Made by a program: the position numbers and the translations under genes. The notes below the pieces were generated by a model. That model was not told the DNA's origin, did no database searches, and was given only the letters and a program-made list of their open reading frames with translations. DNA of 62,854 bases from Oscillospiraceae bacterium. GTDB lineage: Bacteria; Bacillota; Clostridia; Oscillospirales; Ruminococcaceae. Below, piece by piece: positions 37,951 to 46,817 of this stretch; position 1 is the stretch's first letter; each line of letters begins with the position of its first letter. The stretch lies in the NCBI GenBank assembly GCA_017560985.1, contig JAFZDX010000107.1, forward strand, positions 1 through 62,854, in the 5' to 3' direction.

Positions 37951-38385
37951 ATGGAATTATTATATAAATTTATAGGTGTTCTTTGCCTCACTGGATATAT
38001 ATCCGGTGTTTTAGGCGAATTTATCCCTGCAGAATATACACGGAAAACCATCAGACTAACAGTTGCAATTTATATTATCTCTAATTTTTTTATATTATTC
38101 GGGAATAGTTACAATCTGCTTAAAATCCAAAATGTGGATTCTGAAGATTATTCCATTGAAGCTGAAAATTATGTAATAGAAAGCAGCGAAAAAGAATTGG
38201 GAAAATTTATAGCTCAAACATTGAAAAGTAAAAAAATATCCTATAACCGGATTGAAGTGCATATACATAAACAAAGTGAAGGTTTACATATTGATAGCAT
38301 CAATATTTATGGTGTAGATAATACACAGAAAAATATGGTTAAAGAATTGTTGTCAGATTATGGAAACCTGTTATTCGGAGATTAA
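37951..38385 (+). CDS. spoIIIAF: Stage III sporulation protein AF
   Basis: This 144-aa protein has two N-terminal membrane helices and a soluble, EscJ-like ring-building C-terminal domain. It is recognised by operon position and topology. The ATG at 37951 has GGAGTG upstream; an in-frame ATG at 37939 would lie on that site. Confidence 0.88.
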   Translation: MELLYKFIGVLCLTGYISGVLGEFIPAEYTRKTIRLTVAIYIISNFFILFGNSYNLLKIQNVDSEDYSIEAENYVIESSEKELGKFIAQTLKSKKISYNRIEVHIHKQSEGLHIDSINIYGVDNTQKNMVKELLSDYGNLLFGD

Positions 38386-38386
38386 A

Positions 38387-38932
38387 ATGAATGATGTTTT
38401 AAAAGAAAAAATACAACTTATCTTGGTAAAGAACAGGATAAATATTATTCTGATTATGGGTGCAATGGGAATTTTACTGCTTTCTGCAGAAGATTTATTA
38501 CCAAAAGATAAAAAGGTAATCAGTGAAGAATTTACAGCATCACAATACCAGCAGGAAATGGAAGCACAACTTGAGAGTTTACTATCGATGGTGAATGGAG
38601 CAGGTAAAGTGAAGGTTATGATTACACTGGAAGGCGGAAAAGAAAACATATATGCCTGGCAAGAAAAAAAATCTGTAGATGAAAAATCAAACACTGATTC
38701 ATCTGATGATTCATTTACCAAAAGAGAAACCTACGAAAATGAAATAGTAATGGTTACAAATGGCAGTGAAAAGACTGCATTAATAGAAAAAACAATGGAA
38801 CCTGTTGTACAGGGTGTAGTTGTTGTTTGCCAAGGTGCAGATGACATAAAGGTTATAAGTGATATTACAAATGCTGTGAGTGTTGCTTTAAATGTTACAT
38901 CAAACAGGATTTGTGTAATTAAAATGCATTAA
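38387..38932 (+). CDS. spoIIIAG: Stage III sporulation protein AG
   Basis: SpoIIIAG forms a large ring in the intermembrane space of the engulfed forespore. The 181-aa protein has one N-terminal membrane helix (IILIMGAMGILLL) and a ring-building domain with GAGKVKVMITLEGG and a C-terminal TNAVSVALNV. GGAG precedes the ATG at 38387. Confidence 0.92.
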   Translation: MNDVLKEKIQLILVKNRINIILIMGAMGILLLSAEDLLPKDKKVISEEFTASQYQQEMEAQLESLLSMVNGAGKVKVMITLEGGKENIYAWQEKKSVDEKSNTDSSDDSFTKRETYENEIVMVTNGSEKTALIEKTMEPVVQGVVVVCQGADDIKVISDITNAVSVALNVTSNRICVIKMH

Positions 38933-38945
38933 TCAGGAGGAAATT

Positions 38946-39545
38946 ATGAAAAACATACAGAAACAAAGAAAGGCATCATTAATCATTTTAAGTTTTGCAA
39001 TGATAGTTGCAGTTTATCTTAACTGGCAGTATTCGCGAGCAGGTGCAGATACCTACATACTTACAGATGAAATAACACAGCAAGTCAATACACGGATAAA
39101 TGATGAAAGCGACCTGTTGAAAACAGAAGAAGATTATGAAACCCAGAACTATGGAGATGCACAACTGGTTGCCACTACAAAAACTGACAGCGATAAGTAT
39201 TTTGAACAGGCAAGGCTTTCACGTCAGAAGACCAGGGACGAAGCCCTGGATACATTACAAAAAACATTAAAAAATACAAAATTGTCTGATATAGATAAAA
39301 AACAGGCAACTGAAAAATTGTCGCAGATAATACAGAATATGACAAATGAAACTGATATTGAAAATATGTTGAAAGCTAAAGGTTTCCGGGATTGTGTGGC
39401 CAGTATATCAGATAACAAAATAAGTCTTGCTGTAAGGCCGGTAAAAGGAGAACTGTCCAAAGCTGATGTGTCAAAGATACGAGATGTTGTACTGTCAAAA
39501 ACTTCAATTTCTTCACAAAATATTGTTGTAGTAGAAGTAAATTAG
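38946..39545 (+). CDS. spoIIIAH: Stage III sporulation protein AH
   Basis: SpoIIIAH pairs with forespore SpoIIQ to bridge the two membranes. The 199-aa protein has an N-terminal helix (residues about 10-27, ending LNWQYS), a charged linker, and an EscJ-like C-terminal domain. GAGGAAA precedes the ATG. SpoIIQ is not in the window. No terminator is visible before the asp23 promoter. Confidence 0.93.
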   Translation: MKNIQKQRKASLIILSFAMIVAVYLNWQYSRAGADTYILTDEITQQVNTRINDESDLLKTEEDYETQNYGDAQLVATTKTDSDKYFEQARLSRQKTRDEALDTLQKTLKNTKLSDIDKKQATEKLSQIIQNMTNETDIENMLKAKGFRDCVASISDNKISLAVRPVKGELSKADVSKIRDVVLSKTSISSQNIVVVEVN

Positions 39546-39547
39546 TG

Positions 39548-39576
39548 TTGTTATATTTATGCATTAGTGGTATAAT
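39548..39576 (+). promoter_or_regulatory. SigA-type promoter for asp23-nusB operon
   Basis: TTGTTA (39548-39553) and TATAAT (39571-39576) are separated by 17 nt. The AT-rich leader of about 90 nt before asp23 shows no clear structured element. Confidence 0.6.
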
Positions 39577-39672
39577 ATTAAATAATCAAATACAAAATTT
39601 ACAGGATATATTCAAAATCTTGCAAATTATACATTGATTTTTAGTTTTTAAATATACAGGAGGCAACAATAT

Positions 39673-40032
39673 ATGGAATTAAAAAACAGCGTTAAACAAG
39701 AAGGTGGCCTTAAAATTTCTATTACTGTTATTGAAAAAATTGCAAAAATTGCAGCTATGGAAATTGAAGGTATCAGCAATGTTTCTGTTGGTTCATCAGG
39801 CGTAAAAGGCTTTCTTGCAAAAACAAATCTGCCAAAAGCCGTTGAAGTAAATATGTTTGATGGCGTTGCTGATATCACAGTTCATGTTGTGGTAAAATAT
39901 GGTATTAAATTACCTGCACTTTGTAAAGAAGTTCAGCAGGCTGTTAAATCTAATGTACAGAACATGACAGATGTTACTGTATCTAAAGTAAATGTGGTTG
40001 TAACTGGCGTTGAAGCTGTTACAGAAGAATAA
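39673..40032 (+). CDS. Asp23/Gls24 family envelope stress protein (YqhY-like)
   Basis: This 119-aa protein matches the Asp23/YqhY family. It has an N-terminal strand region ISITVIEKIAKIAAMEIEGI, then VEVNMFDGVADITVHVVVKYG and a C-terminal VQNMTDVTVSKVNVVV. In Bacillus YqhY is tied to acetyl-CoA carboxylase control; accBC, its neighbours there, are absent here. AGGAGG precedes the ATG. It is the first gene of a long operon reaching recN. Confidence 0.92.
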   Translation: MELKNSVKQEGGLKISITVIEKIAKIAAMEIEGISNVSVGSSGVKGFLAKTNLPKAVEVNMFDGVADITVHVVVKYGIKLPALCKEVQQAVKSNVQNMTDVTVSKVNVVVTGVEAVTEE

Positions 40033-40062
40033 CAAAAGCCTAAAGGATATAAGGAATAAAAA

Positions 40063-40473
40063 ATGACAAGACATAAATCAAGAGAAAATGCATTTATTGC
40101 GGTTTTTGAAGCAAGTTTCAGTGCCAATGATCTGGATGATATTCTGGCAGTAACACAGGAATTACCAGAATACGAAGATTATATGCTGGATGAATTTGCT
40201 CTTAACCTCATCAGAACATATTACGATCACGCAGACGAAGTAAATGAAATGATTCAGTCCAAACTTAAAAAATGGACTACAAGCCGTATCTCTCGTGTTT
40301 GTGGTGCAATTCTTCGTCTTTCTACAGCAGAAATGATGTATTCACCAGAAGATATGGATAGCGTAATCATTAACGAAGCTGTTGAAATCTGCAAAAAATT
40401 TGCAGGCGAAAATGACTATCAGTTTGTAAACGGTGTATTGGGTGCCGTTTCAAAAGAACTGCGTGGCAAATAG
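40063..40473 (+). CDS. nusB: Transcription antitermination factor NusB
   Basis: NusB works with NusE (S10) in rRNA antitermination. The all-helical 136-aa protein begins TRHKSRENAFIAVFEASF and has AILRLSTAEM, the NEAVEICKKFAGE element and a C-terminal FVNGVLGAV. Length is normal. The TsaD paralogue starts 2 nt after its stop codon. Confidence 0.95.
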   Translation: MTRHKSRENAFIAVFEASFSANDLDDILAVTQELPEYEDYMLDEFALNLIRTYYDHADEVNEMIQSKLKKWTTSRISRVCGAILRLSTAEMMYSPEDMDSVIINEAVEICKKFAGENDYQFVNGVLGAVSKELRGK

Positions 40474-40475
40474 TA

Positions 40476-41399
40476 ATGATTACCCTCGGAATTGATACCA
40501 GCAATTATGCAACGTCTGTTGCGTTGGTGGACAATGATACTCATAAGGTTATCTTTTCTGAAAAAAGATTTTTACCCGTTGAGGAAGGGAAGATAGGTCT
40601 GCGCCAGCAACAGGCTTTGTTTGAACATATTAAAAACCTCACCAATATCTTTGATTCTTTAAAAGGAATAGATATTGGTGCTGTTGGCGTTTCAGTAAGA
40701 CCTAAAGATGATACTGACTCTTATATGCCTTGCTTTCTTGCAGGAAAAATGAGTGCGTATTCAATCGGCGGAACAATGGGAGTTCCGGTTATAGAGTCTT
40801 CACATCAGACAGGGCATCTTACCAGTGCGCTGTTTGATTTAAATAAAGAAGAACTTTTTGATAAAACACTACTTATGCTTCATGTTTCGGGCGGAACTAC
40901 AGATATTCTTCTGGCTGAAAATGGAGTTGTAAAAAAAACATTAGGGTCATCTATGGACTTGTTTGCTGGACAGGCCGTGGACAGGCTCGGTGTGAAATTA
41001 GGTTTTCCTTTTCCGGCAGGTCAGTATGTTTCAGATCTTGCTGAAAACTGTGATGATAAAATTTCAAATCTGAAAATCAGCGTAAAAGGCTATAACTGTA
41101 ATTTATCAGGGCTTGAAAATCAGTGTGATAAATTACTCAGCCAGGGATATTCAAAAGAATATGTATGCAAATACTGCCTTACATTTATTGCCAAAACCCT
41201 TATTAAAATCATTCAAAACGTTAAAGAAGATCTGGGCGATATGCCATTGGTTCTTGCCGGTGGGGTTATGAGTTCCAGTGTGATAAAAAGCATAGTAACT
41301 GAAAATATTCCTGGCGCAATGTTTGTAAAGCCGCAGTTTTCCAGCGACAATGCGATAGGTGTTGCTGTAAATGCACACAGGAAGGTTACAAATGGCTGA
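40476..41399 (+). CDS. TsaD/Kae1-type ASKHA protein, divergent paralogue
   Basis: This 307-aa protein has the fold motifs of TsaD (tRNA threonylcarbamoyladenosine synthesis) in altered form. The opening is GIDTSNYATSVAL. The metal His pair is in SSHQTGH, where TsaD has HMEGH. LHVSGGTTDI, FAGQAVDRLGVKLG, LSGLENQ, LAGGVMSS and SDNAIGVAV follow. It lies between nusB and xseA, where folD is found in Bacillus. TsaB and TsaE are not nearby, so the true TsaD is probably encoded elsewhere. Its role is unknown. Confidence 0.8.
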   Translation: MITLGIDTSNYATSVALVDNDTHKVIFSEKRFLPVEEGKIGLRQQQALFEHIKNLTNIFDSLKGIDIGAVGVSVRPKDDTDSYMPCFLAGKMSAYSIGGTMGVPVIESSHQTGHLTSALFDLNKEELFDKTLLMLHVSGGTTDILLAENGVVKKTLGSSMDLFAGQAVDRLGVKLGFPFPAGQYVSDLAENCDDKISNLKISVKGYNCNLSGLENQCDKLLSQGYSKEYVCKYCLTFIAKTLIKIIQNVKEDLGDMPLVLAGGVMSSSVIKSIVTENIPGAMFVKPQFSSDNAIGVAVNAHRKVTNG

Positions 41400-42594
41400 T
41401 ATTCTGTCTGTTACATCGCTTAACTTATACGTTAAATCTAAACTTGAAAATGATGCTAATTTAATAAATATAGCTGTGGAAGGCGAACTTTCAAACTTTA
41501 AAAAATACCCATCCGGTCATTGCTATTTTTCTCTGAAAGATGAAAAATCAACCATAAAAGCTGTTATGTTTCAAAGTTATGCAAGAGGACTTGGTTTTGT
41601 ACCTGAAAATGGTATGAAAGTAGTTGTCAGAGGCAAAGTATCTATTTATGAACGTGATGGTGCATACCAGCTTTATGTTACCAATATGTTTCTCAGTGGG
41701 GCCGGTGCATACCAGATGGCCTTTGACAGATTGAAAGAAAAGCTGGAAAAAGAAGGTTTATTTGATATAGATAAGAAAAAACCATTACCACAAATTCCTT
41801 TTAAAATAGGTGTGGCAACATCCGCCAAAGGTGCAGCCTTACACGATATAATCAGTACAGCTCAGCGCAGATTTCCTTGCGCAGAAATCGTGCTTGCACC
41901 ATGTATGGTACAGGGAGCAGAGGCAGAACCTACTATTATAAGTGCTATAAAACAGCTGGATTCAATAGATGATATAGAAGTAATTATAATAACCCGTGGT
42001 GGTGGCAGCAGAGAAGATCTGTGGGTGTTTAACAGTGAAGTGATTGCCAGAACAGCATTTGCATGTAAAAAGCCTACGGTAAGCGCAATAGGACATGAAA
42101 TAGATTTTTCTATTCTCGACTTTGTTTGTGATGTCAGGGCTGCTACACCTACCCAGGCTGCAGAAATAGTTTTACCGGATATATATTCTTTAAAAATGCA
42201 ACTTGCTTCTATAGAAAAATCTAATAGCAGACAGATTAATCGGAATATAGATTTATATAAAAATAAATTGGCTCTTATAGAAAAATCTGATGGTTTTTCA
42301 TCAGTTAAAAATACAGTAAACCATAATAAAGAATTTCTTTCCAGACTACAGGATAGTATGAAAAAGTCTGTTGAAAGGAAAATTGAAAAACTTGAACAAC
42401 AAATTTATTCCAGAACACAGATATTGGAAAATCAAAGCCCTTTAAACAATCTGAAAAAAGGGTATGCGATGATTTATAAAGGTGAAACAGCTGTAAAGGA
42501 ATATACCTTTATAGCAGGAGAAACCGCTAAAATAGTGACTTTCAGCCAGGAATTGGATTGCGAAATCACAAAAGTCAGAAAAAGGAAAATATAA
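41392..42594 (+). CDS. xseA: Exodeoxyribonuclease VII large subunit
   Basis: XseA is the catalytic subunit of exonuclease VII, which degrades single-stranded DNA. The 400-aa protein has an N-terminal OB fold (VEGELSNFKKYPSGHCYFSLKD split by a loop) and the catalytic core with VATSAKGAALHDI, ITRGGGSREDLWVFN and GHEIDFSILDFVCDVRAATPTQAAE, followed by long helices. The ATG at 41392 has AGGAAGG upstream and overlaps the TsaD-like gene by 8 nt. Confidence 0.95.
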   Translation: MADILSVTSLNLYVKSKLENDANLINIAVEGELSNFKKYPSGHCYFSLKDEKSTIKAVMFQSYARGLGFVPENGMKVVVRGKVSIYERDGAYQLYVTNMFLSGAGAYQMAFDRLKEKLEKEGLFDIDKKKPLPQIPFKIGVATSAKGAALHDIISTAQRRFPCAEIVLAPCMVQGAEAEPTIISAIKQLDSIDDIEVIIITRGGGSREDLWVFNSEVIARTAFACKKPTVSAIGHEIDFSILDFVCDVRAATPTQAAEIVLPDIYSLKMQLASIEKSNSRQINRNIDLYKNKLALIEKSDGFSSVKNTVNHNKEFLSRLQDSMKKSVERKIEKLEQQIYSRTQILENQSPLNNLKKGYAMIYKGETAVKEYTFIAGETAKIVTFSQELDCEITKVRKRKI

Positions 42595-42600
42595 ATTTTT

Positions 42601-42798
42601 ATGAAACAGACATTTGAATCAGCAATGGTAAGACTGGAAGAAATATCTGAAATTCTTTCAGAAAACAATGTTACATTAGATGAATCGCTAAAATTATATG
42701 CTGAAGGTGTAAAACTTTTGAAGTTTTGCAATTCAAAACTTGAACAGGCACAGATAAAAATCAGTGATATCGAAGGCAATCTGCTGGAGGTAGAATAA
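42601..42798 (+). CDS. xseB: Exodeoxyribonuclease VII small subunit
   Basis: This 65-aa two-helix protein matches XseB, with FESAMVRLEEISEIL and LDESLKLYAEGVKLLKFC. It follows xseA by 6 nt. Its 3' end contains the GGAGGT ribosome-binding site of ispA. Confidence 0.93.
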   Translation: MKQTFESAMVRLEEISEILSENNVTLDESLKLYAEGVKLLKFCNSKLEQAQIKISDIEGNLLEVE

Positions 42799-42799
42799 T

Positions 42800-43672
42800 A
42801 TGGACACAAAAATTTATATAGATGCTATTGAAAAAGAACTTGCTTTATGCTGTGATGAATATTTTTATAAAAAATCTTCAGTAGCGGATGCTGCAAGATA
42901 CTCTTTATTGAACGCAGGCAAAAGAATCAGGGCTATATTACTTTTTATGACAGCTGAAATGTGTGGTAAAGGCTGGAGAAAATATCTCCGCCTTGCCAGC
43001 GCAGTGGAGATGATACATTGCTATTCTCTTATCCACGATGATTTGCCATGTATGGATAATGATGATATGCGTCGTGGCAAACCTTCATGCCATAAAGCTT
43101 TTGGAGAAGATACCGCTTTGCTTGCAGGAGATGCACTTATCGGTCTTGGTCTTGAAACTATTGTAAACGATGAAAATATCGATGACCTTTCAAAGATTAG
43201 GGCAATGAAGGCTATAACAAGAGCAATGGGTCCTATGGGTATGATTTATGGCCAGGAACTGGATCTTGAATATGAAGATAAAGTTGCCGATAAAATAATA
43301 CTTGATACAATACATCGTCATAAAACCGGTAGAATGATTTCACTGTGCGGTATACTGGGCAGTATTGACTCCAAACTTACTGAAAATCAGAGAAATGCAC
43401 TGGAACTGTTTTTTGACAACATCGGGCTTGTTTTCCAGATTGTGGATGACATTCTTGACGTAGAGGGTGATCAGCGGCAGCTGGGAAAACCTGTCGGCAG
43501 TGACAGTGAAAACAATAAATCAACTTTTATTACTCTTTATGGTCTACAGCAGTCCAAAGTAATAGCAAATAATTTAACACAGCAGGCAAATGAAGCACTT
43601 TCTGCTGCTTTTGGTGATAAATCACAGGCACTGATCAAGTACACTTCTTACCTGTTAGAAAGAAAAAATTAG
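42800..43672 (+). CDS. ispA: Geranyl/farnesyl diphosphate synthase
   Basis: IspA joins IPP and DMAPP to make C10-C15 chains for UppS and quinone-type products. The 290-aa trans-prenyltransferase has the first Asp-rich motif DDLPCMDNDD (80-89) with the two-residue insertion typical of bacterial FPP synthases, RRGKPSCH, and the second motif DDILD. CTGGAGGT precedes the ATG. It is flanked by xseB, the DUF212 gene and dxs. Confidence 0.94.
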   Translation: MDTKIYIDAIEKELALCCDEYFYKKSSVADAARYSLLNAGKRIRAILLFMTAEMCGKGWRKYLRLASAVEMIHCYSLIHDDLPCMDNDDMRRGKPSCHKAFGEDTALLAGDALIGLGLETIVNDENIDDLSKIRAMKAITRAMGPMGMIYGQELDLEYEDKVADKIILDTIHRHKTGRMISLCGILGSIDSKLTENQRNALELFFDNIGLVFQIVDDILDVEGDQRQLGKPVGSDSENNKSTFITLYGLQQSKVIANNLTQQANEALSAAFGDKSQALIKYTSYLLERKN

Positions 43673-43683
43673 GATTTTAAAAT

Positions 43684-44145
43684 ATGTTGCAAATAATAAA
43701 CCAATTAAAAGACAACTATATTTTTATGGCTTCAGCGTTATCCTGGGCAACTGCACAGGTACTGAAAACAATCATTGATTTCCTTATTACAAAGGATTTC
43801 ACCGCAGAACGCCTTGTTGGAGCTGGCGGTATGCCAAGTGCCCATTCGGCTTTTGTAAGTTCACTTGCTGTTTCAACAGGTAGATTCTGTGGATTGAATT
43901 CACCTGAATTTGCACTTGCATTTGGTTTGGCATGTGTGGTTATTTATGATGCCATGGGTGTCAGACGTGCAGCTGGTGAGCAGGCTAAAGTGATAAATAT
44001 GCTCGCTGTTGAACTTATGAAAAATTACAACAAAGAAGGTAAGGTCGTTAATCAACTTAAAGAACTTCTGGGGCATACTCCTTTGGAAGTTCTGGCTGGC
44101 TGTGCTCTTGGTATTACTATTGCAATGATGTTTAAAGGAATATAA
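43684..44145 (+). CDS. Divergent PAP2 family membrane protein (DUF212)
   Basis: This 153-aa protein has about four membrane helices and the DUF212 pattern: GGMPSAHSAFVSSLA near residue 50, YDAMGVRRAAGEQA, and a C-terminal GHTPLEVLAG. The SAHS element is shared with PAP2 phosphatases. Its place between ispA and dxs suggests a lipid or prenyl diphosphate substrate, which is an inference from context only. Confidence 0.85.
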   Translation: MLQIINQLKDNYIFMASALSWATAQVLKTIIDFLITKDFTAERLVGAGGMPSAHSAFVSSLAVSTGRFCGLNSPEFALAFGLACVVIYDAMGVRRAAGEQAKVINMLAVELMKNYNKEGKVVNQLKELLGHTPLEVLAGCALGITIAMMFKGI

Positions 44146-44147
44146 AT

Positions 44148-46013
44148 ATGGATTACCCTTTGTTAAATTCAATTAATTGCAGTAAAGATGTTTCAGATCT
44201 TCCATATGCAAAACTGCCACAGCTTTGCAATGAAGTTAGAGAATTTCTTATCGAAAATGTTTCTAAAACTGGCGGTCATCTTTCTGCAAATTTAGGCACT
44301 GTTGAATTGATTACTGCAATGCATCACAGCTTTTCTACTCCACAGGATCAGTTTGTGTTTGACGTAGGTCATCAGTGTTATACACATAAATTATATACAG
44401 GCCGCAGGGAAAAATTTGCTGGTCTGCGTAAACTTGATGGTATATCTGGTTTTCCAGCACCATCAGAAAGTGAAGATGATATCTTTATTGCAGGTCACGG
44501 CAGTACATCAATTTCCCTGGCTATAGGTCTGGCAAAAGCTAAAAAAATTAAATCTGAAGATGGATATGTAGTAGCAGTTATTGGCGATGGTGCTTTTACC
44601 GGTGGTATGGTTTATGAAGGACTGAACAATGTTGACAAGTCCCTGGACAATTTAATAATCATACTTAATGACAATAAAATGTCCATTTCTAAAAATGTTG
44701 GTGCCGTTCCTGGATATCTTTCCAAATTAAGAACCAACAATGAATACCTTAACATTAAAGAAAACGTTTATAATGTTCTGAAAAAAATGCCTGTTGCAGG
44801 TAAATTCGCTATCAATACTCTTGTAAAATCAAAAAGTTTTATCAGAAGAAATCTTTATCGGGCTGGTACTTTTTTTGAAGATCTTGGTTTTACATACCAT
44901 CAGGTTGAAGATGGTAATAACGTAGATATAGTTTGCTCTGCACTTGAAGCAGCTAAAAGGGTAAATGGTCCTGTATTTATACACGCTGTAACTACCAAAG
45001 GCAAAGGCTATGCACCGGCAGAACAGAATCCTGGCGAATTCCATGGTGTAAGTGCATTTGATCTTGATAATGTACCAGATCCTGATGCTGCTCCGAAAGA
45101 TTCATACTCAACTATTTTTGGTAAAAATCTTACAGAAAAAGCAAATACCAATGAAAAATTGTGTGCAATTACTGCCGCAATGAAATACGGAACGGGTCTT
45201 CAATTTTTCTATCGTGACCATAAATCCAGATTTTTTGACGTTGGTATGGCTGAAGAACACGCGGTAACTTTTGCTGCAGCCCTTGCAAAAGCCGGTTTAC
45301 AGCCAGTTGTATGTCTGTATTCTACATTTATGCAGCGTGCAATGGACCAGTATATCCATGATGTTATGCTGATGAATCTGAATGTTATGTTCGGCATTGA
45401 CCGCGCAGGACTTGTACCTGGCGACGGTGAAACTCATCAGGGTATACACGATATCGGCATATTTGCGAATTATGCAGATACTCCTGTTGTGTGTCCTTCA
45501 AACTACAATGAACTTGTCTGGTGGCAGAATTGGCTTATTGATAATGTCAATGGTCCAAAAGTAATCCGATACAGCCGTGGTGGACAAGATGAAAATACAA
45601 AAGAATATCAGTGTACTGGTAATCAGTTTGACCTGATTTCCTCAGGTGATACTACAAATAATCTGATTATTTGTTATGGCAGACATTTTACTCAGTGTCT
45701 TGAGGCACAACATAAATTACTGGAACAAGGTATATTTGCTGATATTCTGAAACTTAATATTGTTAACCCTGTTCCAGAAGGAGCAGTTAATATTGCAAAA
45801 CAATATAAAAATATTCATTTCTACGAAGAACATGTAGAAAATGGCGGTGTAGCTCAGAGATTTGGAATTAAACTTCTGGAAGATGGTTTTACATTCAAAT
45901 ATCGCTGTCACTGTGTAAAAAATTATGTAATTAAACAGGCTACAGTTCCACAACTGTGGAAATTGTGCGGCCTTGATTATGAAAGTATTATTAATGATAT
46001 AAAAGGTGAATAA
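44148..46013 (+). CDS. dxs: 1-deoxy-D-xylulose-5-phosphate synthase
   Basis: Dxs condenses pyruvate and glyceraldehyde 3-phosphate with thiamine diphosphate to start the MEP pathway. The 621-aa protein has FDVGHQCYTHKLYTGR, GHGSTSIS, the ThDP motif GDGAFTGG...NDNKMSI, and the second-domain EEHAVTFAAALAKAG, DRAGLVPGDGETHQG and a transketolase-like C-terminus. Length is normal. AAAGGA precedes the ATG. The stop overlaps the tlyA start (TAATG). Confidence 0.96.
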   Translation: MDYPLLNSINCSKDVSDLPYAKLPQLCNEVREFLIENVSKTGGHLSANLGTVELITAMHHSFSTPQDQFVFDVGHQCYTHKLYTGRREKFAGLRKLDGISGFPAPSESEDDIFIAGHGSTSISLAIGLAKAKKIKSEDGYVVAVIGDGAFTGGMVYEGLNNVDKSLDNLIIILNDNKMSISKNVGAVPGYLSKLRTNNEYLNIKENVYNVLKKMPVAGKFAINTLVKSKSFIRRNLYRAGTFFEDLGFTYHQVEDGNNVDIVCSALEAAKRVNGPVFIHAVTTKGKGYAPAEQNPGEFHGVSAFDLDNVPDPDAAPKDSYSTIFGKNLTEKANTNEKLCAITAAMKYGTGLQFFYRDHKSRFFDVGMAEEHAVTFAAALAKAGLQPVVCLYSTFMQRAMDQYIHDVMLMNLNVMFGIDRAGLVPGDGETHQGIHDIGIFANYADTPVVCPSNYNELVWWQNWLIDNVNGPKVIRYSRGGQDENTKEYQCTGNQFDLISSGDTTNNLIICYGRHFTQCLEAQHKLLEQGIFADILKLNIVNPVPEGAVNIAKQYKNIHFYEEHVENGGVAQRFGIKLLEDGFTFKYRCHCVKNYVIKQATVPQLWKLCGLDYESIINDIKGE

Positions 46014-46816
46014 TGAAAATCAGATTGGATCAATACATTTTTGAACAAGGCTATGCACCTTCCAAAACACGTGCCCAGGCGTTGATTATGTCTGGTATCG
46101 TGTTTGTAAATAATCAGAAAGCCGATAAAGCCGGCACTATGATTAAAGAAACAGATATAGTTGAAGTGCGCGGAAAAGACCTGAAATATGTAAGCCGTGG
46201 TGGATTGAAACTTGAAAAAGCCATCAATGAGTATGGTCTTGACCTTACAGACAGGGTTTGTATGGATATAGGTGCATCCACAGGTGGATTTACAGACTGT
46301 ATGCTGCAAAACGGTGCACAGAAAGTTTATGCTGTTGATGTTGGCTATGGCCAGTTGGCCTGGAAACTGCGCAGTGATGAAAGAGTTAAAAATATGGAAA
46401 AAACCAACATACGCAATGTAACAGTTGATATGCTGGATGAAAAAATTAACTTTTTCAGTGTTGACGTATCATTTATATCACTGAAACATATTTTCCCGGT
46501 TGCATACGCAATATCAACAGATGATGTTATAGGTGCCTGTCTTGTAAAACCACAGTTTGAAGCAGGAAGGGAAAAAGTAGGGAAAAAAGGTGTAGTACGT
46601 GACAGTGCTGTACATAAAGAAGTAATCGAAAATGTTATCGGTTATGCTAACGAATTCGGTTTTTATGTTCATAATCTTACATTTTCACCTATAAAAGGAC
46701 CGGAAGGAAATATCGAGTTCCTTATAATTATTTCAAAAGACAGTGAAAAAGCAACTGTAACACAGCAGGACATTGACGAAGTTGTACTGCGGGCCAAAGA
46801 ACATCTTGGTGAATAA
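46013..46816 (+). CDS. tlyA: TlyA family rRNA 2'-O-methyltransferase
   Basis: TlyA (YqxC in Bacillus) methylates ribosomal RNA at cytidine 2'-O positions. The 267-aa protein has an N-terminal S4 domain (RLDQYIFEQGYAPSKTRAQ), KYVSRGGLKLEKA, and an FtsJ/RrmJ-type methyltransferase domain with MDIGASTGGFTDCML and VKPQFEAGRE. It overlaps dxs by 1 nt. NadK follows after 1 nt. Confidence 0.94.
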   Translation: MKIRLDQYIFEQGYAPSKTRAQALIMSGIVFVNNQKADKAGTMIKETDIVEVRGKDLKYVSRGGLKLEKAINEYGLDLTDRVCMDIGASTGGFTDCMLQNGAQKVYAVDVGYGQLAWKLRSDERVKNMEKTNIRNVTVDMLDEKINFFSVDVSFISLKHIFPVAYAISTDDVIGACLVKPQFEAGREKVGKKGVVRDSAVHKEVIENVIGYANEFGFYVHNLTFSPIKGPEGNIEFLIIISKDSEKATVTQQDIDEVVLRAKEHLGE

Positions 46817-46817
46817 A

